From Anaerosporomusa subterranea (GTDB lineage: Bacteria; Bacillota; Negativicutes; Sporomusales; Acetonemataceae): a stretch of DNA of 64,000 nt. Below are positions 53,607 to 62,483 of the stretch, in pieces; the stretch's first letter is position 1; each line of letters starts with the position of its first letter. The position numbers were made by a program, and so were the translations under genes. Under the pieces are notes generated by a model. It was not told the origin of the DNA. It saw only the letters and a program-made list of their open reading frames with translations, and searched no databases. Location of the stretch: contig NZ_LSGP01000025.1 in the NCBI RefSeq assembly GCF_001611555.1, positions 1 through 64,000 of the forward strand, in the 5' to 3' direction.

Positions 53607-54487
53607 TTCACCCCCACCTTTCTGCTATCCCATTTTGCTTTGAACAAAGGTAAGGATAAAGCAATCGCAACCAAAATAGCGGTGAATAGCTTCAGATCGT
53701 TTGGCGGCATGCCTAGATACAATACAACCGCAATAACAATACGATAAACAATGGAGCCCAACACAACAGAAATCAGAGAATTTTTAACGCTTTTTGAGCC
53801 GAATAACACTTCCCCAATAATAACGGAGGCAAGACCAATTACGATTGTACCTACGCCCATACCAACATCGGCAAAGCCGTTGTTCTGTGCGATAAAGGCT
53901 CCCGCTACAGCTACCAGGCCGTTACTGATCACTAGCCCCAGTAATAACATATTATCTGTATTAACCCCCATTGCCCGTATCATTTGAGGATTATTGCCGG
54001 TAGCCCGCAAAGCCATCCCTATTTCTGTACCAAAGAACATATATAACAAGACTGGGATTAATACGGCAATGATAAGACCAACCACGAACGTAGTCATATT
54101 CGGTGATAAATTTAAAAATGCTAAAGATGTATATACCGTATCGGTATTTAACAAAGATAAGTTCGCTTTCCCCATAACTCGTAAATTTACTGAATATAAT
54201 GCAATCATAGTCAAAATGCCCGCTAACAATGCGGGTATTTTCAATTTTGTATGCAATAACCCGGTAACAGCGCCTGCCAGCATACCGGCTATGCCTGCTG
54301 CAAAAATAGCAGTTGCAGGGCTGTGTTTTTCATCCAACAGTACCGCCGCAACGGCAGCTCCCAGCGGGAAGGTGCCTTCCACACTTAAATCCGCAATAAG
54401 TAACGTGCGGAAAGTCAAATATAAACCTATAGCCATCACGGACCAAAGCAGTCCCTGGGCTACAGTAGAAACTATTAAATCACTCAT
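53594..54487 (-). CDS. TrpY-type ABC transporter permease, copy 2
   Basis: The 297-aa paralogue of 49191 has the same start MSDLIVSTVAQG and nearly identical helices. A small change at the 3' end extends the frame by four codons (KCYE) into the ATPase gene. It lies 159 bp downstream of binding protein copy 3, and that gap holds a long hairpin without T tract (54599-54639). Read-through from the copy-3 T-box is the likely mode of expression. Confidence 0.9.
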   Translation of the reverse strand: MSDLIVSTVAQGLLWSVMAIGLYLTFRTLLIADLSVEGTFPLGAAVAAVLLDEKHSPATAIFAAGIAGMLAGAVTGLLHTKLKIPALLAGILTMIALYSVNLRVMGKANLSLLNTDTVYTSLAFLNLSPNMTTFVVGLIIAVLIPVLLYMFFGTEIGMALRATGNNPQMIRAMGVNTDNMLLLGLVISNGLVAVAGAFIAQNNGFADVGMGVGTIVIGLASVIIGEVLFGSKSVKNSLISVVLGSIVYRIVIAVVLYLGMPPNDLKLFTAILVAIALSLPLFKAKWDSRKVGVKCYE

Positions 54488-54598
54488 TTATTCTTCCTCC
54501 CATGTATTAAGCATGCTGGCTCCTGTGAAAGCGCTACCGGGAGACGGCACGTAAATTCTCTTAAAGTTTAGCCTCAGGATACTGAGTAAACCTGTATA

Positions 54599-54639
54599 GC
54601 CTATAGGAGAGGGTTCTTCCGAACTCCTTTCCTATAGGC
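54599..54639. repeat. Long hairpin between binding protein copy 3 and permease copy 2
   Basis: GCCTATAGGA and TCCTATAGGC pair, with additional inner pairing. No T tract follows on the minus strand. It may be an mRNA-stability or REP-like element that uncouples the binding protein from the membrane genes. Confidence 0.5.
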
Positions 54640-54646
54640 ATTGTTC

Positions 54647-55648
54647 TTACTTAGCCTCTTTCATCAGTTCTTCCGGTATGATTAGACCAATCGCTTTAGC
54701 TGCTTCTTTGTTGATAATAACCTTTACCTCTGCTTGCGAACCTATCGGCATATCAGCTGTTTTTGACTTGCCCGAAAGTATGTCGGCTGCCATTTCACCG
54801 GCTTGGAAACCAAGTTTATAGAAGTTTACTGAAATGCCCGCTGTTCCACCGGTCTTAACCATGGTTTCATCGCCAACAAAAACCGGCATCTTTGCAGGTA
54901 CCGTTATCTTGGCAACATTGGACATGGCGGAAGCTAAATTATTATCTGTTGGACAATAGATGAAATCCGCTTTACCAAGTAAACTCTGCGCTGCCTGTTG
55001 AATATCATTTACGTTTGAAACGGTAGCTTCAATAACAGTCAAACCCTTTTCAGCGGCATATTCTTTCATTGCCTTGACTTGTAACTGAGCATTTAATTCA
55101 CTGGAGGTATATAATGCACCCACTGTTTTTGCATTCGGAAAAAGTTTAAGTGCTAAGTCAATCTGTCTCTTTGGAGGATTGTAATTCGTTGTCCCGGTAA
55201 CATTTCCACCAGGTTTTTCATTGGATTGAACCAGTTTTGCGGTCTTGTAATCTACAATCGCGGCTCCCACAATAGGGATTGTTCTTGTTTCATTCGCAAC
55301 AATCTGTGCTGCCGGTGTAGCAATGGCGAAAATCAAATCCACTTTGTTATTAACAAAACGTTGGCTAATGGTTTTTAAATTTGATTGATCGCCCTGTGCA
55401 TTCTGCTGATCAATTTTAATGTTTGCACCGTCTTTATAACCCTTAGAAGCAAGTCCGTCCACAAAGCCTTTGTTAGAGTCGTCTAAAGCACCATGCTGCA
55501 CCATTTGGAGAACGCCAATCTGGTAGACCTTAGCCTTTTCTGAACCTGCTTCCTTTTTTTCACCGCCGCAGCCAGCAAAAACACCCATCGTTAATATAGC
55601 TCCTACTGCTAAGGCGATCATTTTTTTCTGTCTTAAATTTCTCAACAT
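54647..55648 (-). CDS. TrpX-type ABC substrate-binding lipoprotein, copy 3
   Basis: The 333-aa paralogue starts MLRNLRQKKM with lipobox VFAGCG. It is the most divergent of the three: it has DETMVKTGGTAG where the others have DEAPIKTGGATAG, and ends MKEAK. It is preceded by a T-box whose specifier region differs from the other two, which suggests a different ligand. It is followed by permease copy 2 and the deleted ATPase copy 2. Confidence 0.9.
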   Translation of the reverse strand: MLRNLRQKKMIALAVGAILTMGVFAGCGGEKKEAGSEKAKVYQIGVLQMVQHGALDDSNKGFVDGLASKGYKDGANIKIDQQNAQGDQSNLKTISQRFVNNKVDLIFAIATPAAQIVANETRTIPIVGAAIVDYKTAKLVQSNEKPGGNVTGTTNYNPPKRQIDLALKLFPNAKTVGALYTSSELNAQLQVKAMKEYAAEKGLTVIEATVSNVNDIQQAAQSLLGKADFIYCPTDNNLASAMSNVAKITVPAKMPVFVGDETMVKTGGTAGISVNFYKLGFQAGEMAADILSGKSKTADMPIGSQAEVKVIINKEAAKAIGLIIPEELMKEAK

Positions 55649-55673
55649 ACCGTTCACCCATCCTTTTCTAATA

Positions 55674-55935
55674 AAAAATCGTCCCTTAAAAAGGGACGAC
55701 GGACGTGCATCGCGGTACCACCCTAGTTATCCGTCGAAATAAAAAAGCGCTACCGCAAGGGACGGAAAGTTCCGAATCAGATCAACTCATAGCACATTAA
55801 CGAATGCCAACCCGGCTCAGCCTACTATCGTTCAGCCTCGCAGTTCAGGAATGAACTTCAATCTATACCACTAACTGATTCTCACCAACCATCAGCTCTC
55901 TGCATAGCAAGTATACATCTACTTTTTCCGTCTTC
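55674..55935 (-). promoter_or_regulatory. T-box leader, copy 3, single antiterminator, altered specifier
   Basis: Stem I and the second module are as in copies 1 and 2 (GGTGGTACCGCG at 55711-55722). The first antiterminator is missing: 22 bases are deleted at GTTCCG|AATCAGATC (plus strand), so the first terminator stem cannot form either. The specifier region reads TTGAAGTTCATTCC, so the codon is TTC (55853-55855), phenylalanine, in the register that gives TAC in the other copies. Confidence 0.85.
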
Positions 55936-55962
55936 ACTTTTATGTATTAAGTTATGGTTGTT

Positions 55963-55991
55963 ATTATACTCATTGCCCAATACTTTGTCAA
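55963..55991 (-). promoter_or_regulatory. Promoter of T-box copy 3
   Basis: A perfect sigma-A promoter on the minus strand: TTGACA (55986-55991), 17-base spacer, TATAAT (55963-55968). Confidence 0.85.
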
Positions 55992-56099
55992 GAACTTCAG
56001 AAAAATACTCCCATTATTTTAATACCATGAATCAATGATACTGATGGAAGCCAGCCAATATCCCTACATCCCTACACTAATCCATTACGTATAATAAAA

Positions 56100-56280
56100 A
56101 GGAAATCTCCTTGACAACATCTTCCATTCAGAATAATTGTGGAATGGCTGTCTTCCACGTAATACTGCGGCACTTGGCCGGTATAATCTGACAGTTTCTT
56201 GGTTAGGAAGTCCACTGTTTAGGTCTTTAGCAGTAAAGCATCACCTTTATATTTTTTCATTGGTCAACATTTTTCGAATG
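56100..56280 (-). pseudogene. Remnant of a large serine recombinase
   Basis: Minus-strand frames spell KGDALLLKT, stop, [20 protein letters not shown], then VEDSHSTII, and in another frame EWKML. This order is the middle of phage-type large serine recombinases ([33 protein letters not shown]). One in-frame stop and two frameshifts are visible. It is a scar of an integrated element next to the transporter duplications. Confidence 0.7.
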
Positions 56281-56300
56281 CTGCTTTCATAGCACCTAAA

Positions 56301-57170
56301 TTAAGGTAGCTTTTCTATATTAGAGATCAAATACTCAATAAAATATTTACTCGCAATCGGCAAACTATTTTTATCTTTATATCCGATTGCAAGTGTTCTG
56401 ATCACAGGAGGATCAACCGGCAGCGAGACAATATTATAATTCGTACGGCGCAGCACAAGCTCTGCCAAAATGCTGATACCCAATCCCGCTTCTACCATTG
56501 TCATAATTGCATAATCGTCATGGATACAAAATTTTATGTTCGGTTCTAAATTGCAAGCATGAAACGCTTCCATTGGTTCGCTAAAATGACCTTCCTCTAA
56601 CAAAATAAATGGCTCGTTCACTATTTCATGCAAACTAACCGTACGATAGGAAGCCAATTTATGGTTGGCTGGCAGAACTGCTAACATGCGTCCTTCTTTT
56701 ATAGTAATTGTTTGCAAACCAGTTACGGCAGGCGGAGTGATAAAACCGAAATCTACAGCCCCAACTTTTATCCACTCCTGTATAGAACTATAATCTCCCT
56801 GATGGAGAATAAACTGCACATTGGGATAGAGTTCTTGAAACTCTTTTATTAGCTGTGGCATCCAGTGGCAGGAAATACTTGCAAGCGTACCTATGCGGAT
56901 TACTCCCGTTTCCAAACCTTTTATCTCGTTTGCTTTTCCCTGCATGGCTTGATATTGTAAAATGGTTCTTTCAATAAATGGGTATAAATCTGCACCCTCT
57001 AATGTCAGCTTTGCTCCCACACGGGAACGATATAGCAATTTAATGGACAATTCGTCTTCTAACGATGAGATCATTTGACTCATAGCAGATTGGGTGTAGC
57101 CAAGGGCTTCTGCTGCCTTGGTAAAGCTCCCAATCTCTATAATTTTTTGAAGCGCAAGATATCGGTTCAT
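56301..57170 (-). CDS. LysR-family transcriptional regulator
   Basis: The 289-aa LTTR has an N-terminal HTH (1-60; TKAAEALGYTQSAMSQMISS) and an effector-binding domain. It is divergent from the YbaK-family gene at 57282 with 111 bp between, so it probably controls the rightward genes. The effector is unknown. The ATG follows an A/T-rich stretch with a weak GGAAAGG site. Confidence 0.92.
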   Translation of the reverse strand: MNRYLALQKIIEIGSFTKAAEALGYTQSAMSQMISSLEDELSIKLLYRSRVGAKLTLEGADLYPFIERTILQYQAMQGKANEIKGLETGVIRIGTLASISCHWMPQLIKEFQELYPNVQFILHQGDYSSIQEWIKVGAVDFGFITPPAVTGLQTITIKEGRMLAVLPANHKLASYRTVSLHEIVNEPFILLEEGHFSEPMEAFHACNLEPNIKFCIHDDYAIMTMVEAGLGISILAELVLRRTNYNIVSLPVDPPVIRTLAIGYKDKNSLPIASKYFIEYLISNIEKLP

Positions 57171-57281
57171 ATTTTTTACAAATTACCTTTCCTAATGCTT
57201 GGATAAGAGATATTTGTTTTACTTATATTATAGAGCAGTATATACTACATAACAACAAAGCACAAGAAAAGGTGATGAAAT

Positions 57282-57758
57282 ATGTCTTTGGTAAAAGTTA
57301 AAGAATATTTTGATGGAGTGGATCTAGGCGAGCGTGTCGTGGAACGGGAACAGATTGGGGCCACAGTGGAGCAGGCGGCGATGTCGATTGGTTGTGCGCC
57401 GGAACGGATTGCAAAAACAATGTCAGTCTTTCTCGATGAACAACCTACTCTGATTGTAATGGCTGGTGATGCCAAAATAGATAACACTAAATACAAAGCC
57501 TGCTTTCACCAAAAAGCAAAAATGATACCGGGCGAACTTGTAGAAACATATATAGGTCACTTTCCGGGCGCGGTTTGTCCCTTTGCTATCAATGAAGGTG
57601 TACGTGTATACCTGGATGTGTCCCTCAAACGCTTCGACATCATATATACGGCTGGAGGCAGCTTAAACAGCACAATAAAATTGACTTTAGAAGAACTTGA
57701 AACCCATTCCACACCTGCAGGCTGGATAGATGTGTGCAAGGGATGGTTTGTGAATTAA
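57282..57758 (+). CDS. YbaK/EbsC-family protein (aminoacyl-tRNA deacylase-like)
   Basis: The 158-aa protein has a YbaK-like fold: APERIAKTMSVFLDEQPTLIVMAG with the conserved lysine, and GAVCPFAINEGVRVYLD near 100-117. It is distinct from the ybaK orthologue at 13096; the substrate may be another mischarged tRNA. AAGGTGA precedes the ATG. The broken EamA gene begins 2 bp after its stop, so they form one transcript under the divergent LysR regulator. Confidence 0.85.
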   Translation: MSLVKVKEYFDGVDLGERVVEREQIGATVEQAAMSIGCAPERIAKTMSVFLDEQPTLIVMAGDAKIDNTKYKACFHQKAKMIPGELVETYIGHFPGAVCPFAINEGVRVYLDVSLKRFDIIYTAGGSLNSTIKLTLEELETHSTPAGWIDVCKGWFVN

Positions 57759-57759
57759 A

Positions 57760-58403
57760 ATGAATAATAAAAAAGCAGAGCTTCTCATGATGAGCGTATC
57801 CCTCGCATGGGGTTCTTCCTACCTGCTAATGAAAATAGGACTGGATAGTATCAGCCCATTCAATTTAATTGCTCTGCGCTTTGGAATAGCTTTTACCTGT
57901 ATGGCAGTAATCTTTTTACCCCGCTTTCGTGCGCTTACTTCATCCGTCTTAGCAAAAGGCACCTTGATGGGAATACTGCTTTTTCTGCTTTTCGCTGGGC
58001 TGGTTTATGGTGTAAACCATACAACTGCTTCCACGGCAGGATTTTTAGCCAGTACCACCGTGATACTCGTGCCAATTCTGGAGAGCATACCCCCTCGCTA
58101 CCGGAAACATCGATACAATGGGGTGCAATCATTGGCCTTGGATTGATTTGCAGTGCATACGGTTTTGTTGTCCAGCCCATGGTACAACGCTATATGTCAC
58201 CCGAAAAGATTGGACTAATCTTTTCTCTGGAGCCGGTATTCTCTGCGGTTCTATCCTATATTTTCCTGCATGAAGTGCTGAATGTAAAAGGCTATATAGG
58301 CGCAGCACTTATTTTCTCTGGTGTTGTTCTCTCAAAAATTACAATACCGGTTGCTGCATCAGATGCTCATCGTGTACGTCCAGCCCTAACGGTAAATAAA
58401 TGA
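57760..58403 (+). pseudogene. EamA/DMT-family transporter, frameshifted and deleted
   Basis: The first 110 codons give EamA helices 1-4 (AWGSSYLLMKIGLDS, FNLIALRFGIAF). Near 58090 the frame shifts: LPETSIQWGAIIGLG continues in another frame. Then about 60-70 residues are missing before the final helices (GFVVQPMVQRY, GLIFSLEPVFSAVLSYIFLHE, cited in part). A normal protein has ten helices, so this one is inactive. Confidence 0.8.
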
Positions 58404-58428
58404 CTATACAAAAAAGGGTGAGAGTAAT

Positions 58429-58896
58429 ATGGAATCAAAAAACGGATTTATACCACAAACTCCTGATTTTGCAAACCGTGTCCAATCAAGTTTTGCCCAG
58501 CAAACGGTAATGAATTCAATCGGTGCGGAACTAGTCAAGGTCTTTCCGGGTGAAATTGAGATTCTAATGCCGTTTCGTGATAATCTTACCCAACAACACG
58601 GTTTCCTACATGCGGGCATTATAACAACCATCGTTGATAGTGCCTGCGGTTATGCAACTTTGAGTCTAATGCCTGCCGGCGCTTCGGTCCTGACAATTGA
58701 ATTTAAGGTTAATCTTCTTGCCCCTGCGAAGGGCGAAAGGTTTCTAGCCAGAGGTATGGTCGTCAAGCCGGGGAAGACTATTACTGTTTGCTCAGGCGAA
58801 GTTTTTGCTTTAGGTTCAGAAGAACCAAAACTGGTAGCCACAATGACAGCAACTATGATGACACTTCAAGGTCGCCCCGGAGTCTCTGAAGGTTAG
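58429..58896 (+). CDS. PaaI-family hotdog thioesterase
   Basis: The 155-aa hotdog-fold acyl-CoA thioesterase has the family motif HGFLHAGIITTIVDSACGYA, with the catalytic aspartate in the long helix, and FKVNLLAPAKGE as the second strand. It likely hydrolyses a phenylacetyl-type or other acyl-CoA. It lies 25 bp after the broken transporter and is followed by a hairpin. The substrate is unknown. Confidence 0.88.
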   Translation: MESKNGFIPQTPDFANRVQSSFAQQTVMNSIGAELVKVFPGEIEILMPFRDNLTQQHGFLHAGIITTIVDSACGYATLSLMPAGASVLTIEFKVNLLAPAKGERFLARGMVVKPGKTITVCSGEVFALGSEEPKLVATMTATMMTLQGRPGVSEG

Positions 58897-58986
58897 GAAC
58901 TTTAGAAGCAATCATCTACTCCCTACACGCGACCGTAGAATTAGTTTCTATCCCCCAACCACAGCACACACATGTCTGAATAAATT

Positions 58987-59029
58987 CAAAAAAGCCGGTC
59001 AAGGTGATTTCTAACCACCTCAACCGGCT
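58987..59029. terminator. Terminator, strongest for leftward transcription
   Basis: AGCCGGTCAAGGTG pairs with CACCTCAACCGGCT. On the minus strand it runs into TTTTTTG. It can end the decayed minus-strand genes to the right and may also end the thioesterase transcript. Confidence 0.7.
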
Positions 59030-59052
59030 CACTTTCAGCTTCACACTCGTTC

Positions 59053-59217
59053 TTAGTTCCATTTAGCATTGATTAGTCGATTAGGGAGCGCCCCCACGAC
59101 TTTGCAAACACCCGCGCTTGCCGTTACAAGCAGGTTGGTCGTGTGAGAAATAAAGCCGATCAGCGAGGGGCCGGTCAAAACATCGACATAGCCAATGGTG
59201 GTAACCGCTGTGACGCC
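59053..59217 (-). pseudogene. C-terminal scrap of an MFS transporter
   Basis: Fifty-four codons between two stops contain AVTTIGYVDVLTGPSLIGFI, which resembles the helix 10-11 region of MFS permeases (AVTTxGYxGFLxGPPLIGFI). The rest of the protein is absent. The frame has no start codon of its own. Confidence 0.55.
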
Positions 59218-59317
59218 TCAGAATCCAAATGGAGACTTGTCTGATGTTTTCTGCCTACGTCTGCGGAAACATATACCACATTTTCCTACAGCCAATAAAC
59301 CCAGACGGCGTCTGGCT

Positions 59318-59362
59318 TCATGGGCTGTGTTTTCTTTTCAGCAGAACTGTGCACTCCACGTG
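59318..59362 (-). pseudogene. 3' remnant with HVECTVLL, RlmD-type C-terminus
   Basis: The minus-strand frame HVECTVLLKRKHSP ends in a stop. The codon before HVE is a stop, so only the tail remains. Upstream sequence (GCGAATCAGTATCA...) is alignable with that upstream of the 48589-48624 remnant, so the two are copies of one ancestor. Confidence 0.35.
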
Positions 59363-59471
59363 TCATTTGATAGAATCGTGATACTGATTCGCGAAATAGG
59401 AATTTTGCGTAAAGGTTCGCCCCCCCCTTTTAGAGGAGCGCATTAGTTTCGGATCAAAACCAGGTTTTGCT

Positions 59472-60146
59472 TTAACAATGATTTGCTGGACGGACAATGA
59501 TTTCATTGATCGCAATATTGCTCTCTTCACTGATTGCAAAGTGTATTGCATGTGCCATGTCTTCCGGAGAAAGAGTATTTTCACTATATGCCTGCATGAC
59601 AGCAATCTTCATTTCTGGATCGGTCACTGTATACTTCAAATCCGTGTCAATAGCTCCCGGTGACATATTGGTAACACGAATATTGGTGCCTGCCATAGCT
59701 TCCTCTCTTCGAAGACCCTCACTGATTACTTTTACAGCTGTTTTTGTGGCCTAGTACACGGTAACTCCCGGCAGTACACTTTCATGGGCTGCAGTCGAGG
59801 ATACGTTGATGATATGCCCTGTTTTTCTTTCCCGCATATGAGGAAGTACCGCTCCAATTCCATACAAAACACCTTTGATATTGACATCTATCAATTGATC
59901 CCATTCCTCTGTATTATTCTTGTATAAAAAAGACCCCGGCATTGTACCTGCATTGTTAATCAGAACATCAATCTGCCCATACTGCTGCAGAGCATAGTCA
60001 ACCATGGCCGCTACCTGCTCTTTTTTCGTTACATCTGTCACATAATATACCGCATCTCCACCGGCATCACATATGGACGGCTTTAACCGTTTTAGTTCTT
60101 CTTCCTTGCGGGCTGCCAGAACAATTTTTGCGCCGTTCGATGCCAA
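59472..60146 (-). pseudogene. Short-chain dehydrogenase, truncated and with an amber stop in the active site
   Basis: The sequence follows SDR enzymes: LINNAGTMPGS (NNAG), HIINVSSTA (catalytic serine), then VTVY-stop-ATK, where YSATK is expected; the TCG serine codon has become TAG between the catalytic tyrosine and lysine. The frame then continues (AVKVISEGLRREEAM, VTNMSPGAIDTDL) to a normal end. The N-terminal GASSGIG loop is missing too. Two independent lesions mark it as a pseudogene. Confidence 0.85.
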
Positions 60147-60258
60147 ATCCGTACGTATCGTTTTTCAGTGCTTCTACAGCCTTATCGGCCTCAAGTTGTA
60201 TGCCTCAACCAAATGAACGATTTCTTTTTAGCAGCCGCTTATGATAGCTACATTACAA

Positions 60259-61365
60259 TTATTTATATTTATCAATCCCTTTCTCCTTCATCCAATCGGA
60301 CAACAAATCGGCTATTTGAACGTTATTGAGGTCAGAGAACGGAAAATGAGTGTTACCGTATATACCTATTTTCGGCAGTTCGACAAGAGTTGCATCTCCA
60401 CCGTATTTATTCACCGTGTCTACAAACTTCCTGCCTAACTGCAGCCTTACACGCCAGTTTTCTGCCCCAAGTTGCTCCGAAGGTTCTTCCGGTATATTAT
60501 CACCGAAATAGAGTACAATAGGAATTTTTGTGAGCTTCATGAAATCATCCACAGGGACAGCCCGGCCGCTTAAATCACCGGTCAGACTCGGCATGGGTTC
60601 GGGCAATTCTCCCTCGGGAAAAACATAACTTCCCGGCTCATAAGCAACGACCGCTTTTATATTCGTGTTCTTTATGCCCGCATACCAGCCCGGCAATCCT
60701 CCCTGCGAGTGTGTTACAAGAATCCCCGGCCCCGTTTTATCAAACAGTTCAGCCGTTGTAGCGGAGACCAGTTCCAGATCAAAAGGTCCCGTATTGGGAG
60801 TCATCTGGCGGAAGTACTGATTCAGACTTTCTGCATCACGTGGAAATTGTACATTGGGGAAATAATCCGGCCAAAGTCCTACACGAAAGATGTCATACCA
60901 CATTTGTTCATTCGGCGTAGGATCAATCGCAGTAGCGACAGTGCTACGTCCGGCTTTACCGCGACGAGGCTGGTCTATGAGATAGACCCCGAATTGACGA
61001 CGCAAAAATATATTCTGGAAGCCTTCGCGTCCGTCCGGGGTGCTTTCCCATGTTTTTGAAGACTGGCCTGCACCATGTAGGAACACGAGAGGAAGTTTTC
61101 GGGCTTTCACCGGGATCTGATAAAATACATACGCATGGTCTCCATGGTATGTCTGACCTTCGGGAATGGGATTCCAATTGTTAAAATTACGGTTGTCGTA
61201 TGTACCTGGATGTTTAACCACCGTTCCGCCCACTGCGAAGCTGCCCTGCTCTTGGATGATCAGAGGTTTAGGATTGTCCCTTCCGGCAGCCATTGCAATC
61301 CCCGACAGAATAATGCTGGTCGACAGTAGGAATGCGGCAAATAGTTTACGATGCTTCATACTCAT
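60259..61365 (-). CDS. Exported alpha/beta hydrolase
   Basis: The 368-aa precursor has a clear signal peptide (MKHRKLFAAFLLSTSIILSG, cleavage after AMA). The mature part is an alpha/beta hydrolase: LVFLHGAGQSSKTW (oxyanion region), THSQGG (nucleophile serine) and NTHFPFSD (catalytic histidine). Esterase or lactonase activity is likely; the substrate is unknown. ATG 61365 has AAAGGAGGG five bases upstream, which rejects the longer frame to 61416. Confidence 0.88.
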   Translation of the reverse strand: MSMKHRKLFAAFLLSTSIILSGIAMAAGRDNPKPLIIQEQGSFAVGGTVVKHPGTYDNRNFNNWNPIPEGQTYHGDHAYVFYQIPVKARKLPLVFLHGAGQSSKTWESTPDGREGFQNIFLRRQFGVYLIDQPRRGKAGRSTVATAIDPTPNEQMWYDIFRVGLWPDYFPNVQFPRDAESLNQYFRQMTPNTGPFDLELVSATTAELFDKTGPGILVTHSQGGLPGWYAGIKNTNIKAVVAYEPGSYVFPEGELPEPMPSLTGDLSGRAVPVDDFMKLTKIPIVLYFGDNIPEEPSEQLGAENWRVRLQLGRKFVDTVNKYGGDATLVELPKIGIYGNTHFPFSDLNNVQIADLLSDWMKEKGIDKYK

Positions 61366-61421
61366 AGAACCCTCCTTTAAATTAATTGATGACATGGCTG
61401 AGGTTGTGTACGGCAACCACT

Positions 61422-62423
<1,002 letters not shown>

Positions 62424-62483
62424 TTAGTTAGTTTTGGGTTATTTTACACAGGCCGATATTTTATAGCCCGGAGCCGTTTTTTG

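Noticed and set aside
48756-55657. Tandem duplication suspected to be a pure assembly artefact
   Set aside because: The copies differ at many scattered positions, in specifier codons and in leader structure, so they are genuine paralogues. Only the shared ATPase deletion still needs a read check.
59745-59765. Pyrrolysine or other recoded amber codon in the SDR gene
   Set aside because: The same gene also lacks its N-terminal cofactor loop and a proper start, so plain pseudogenisation explains it more simply.
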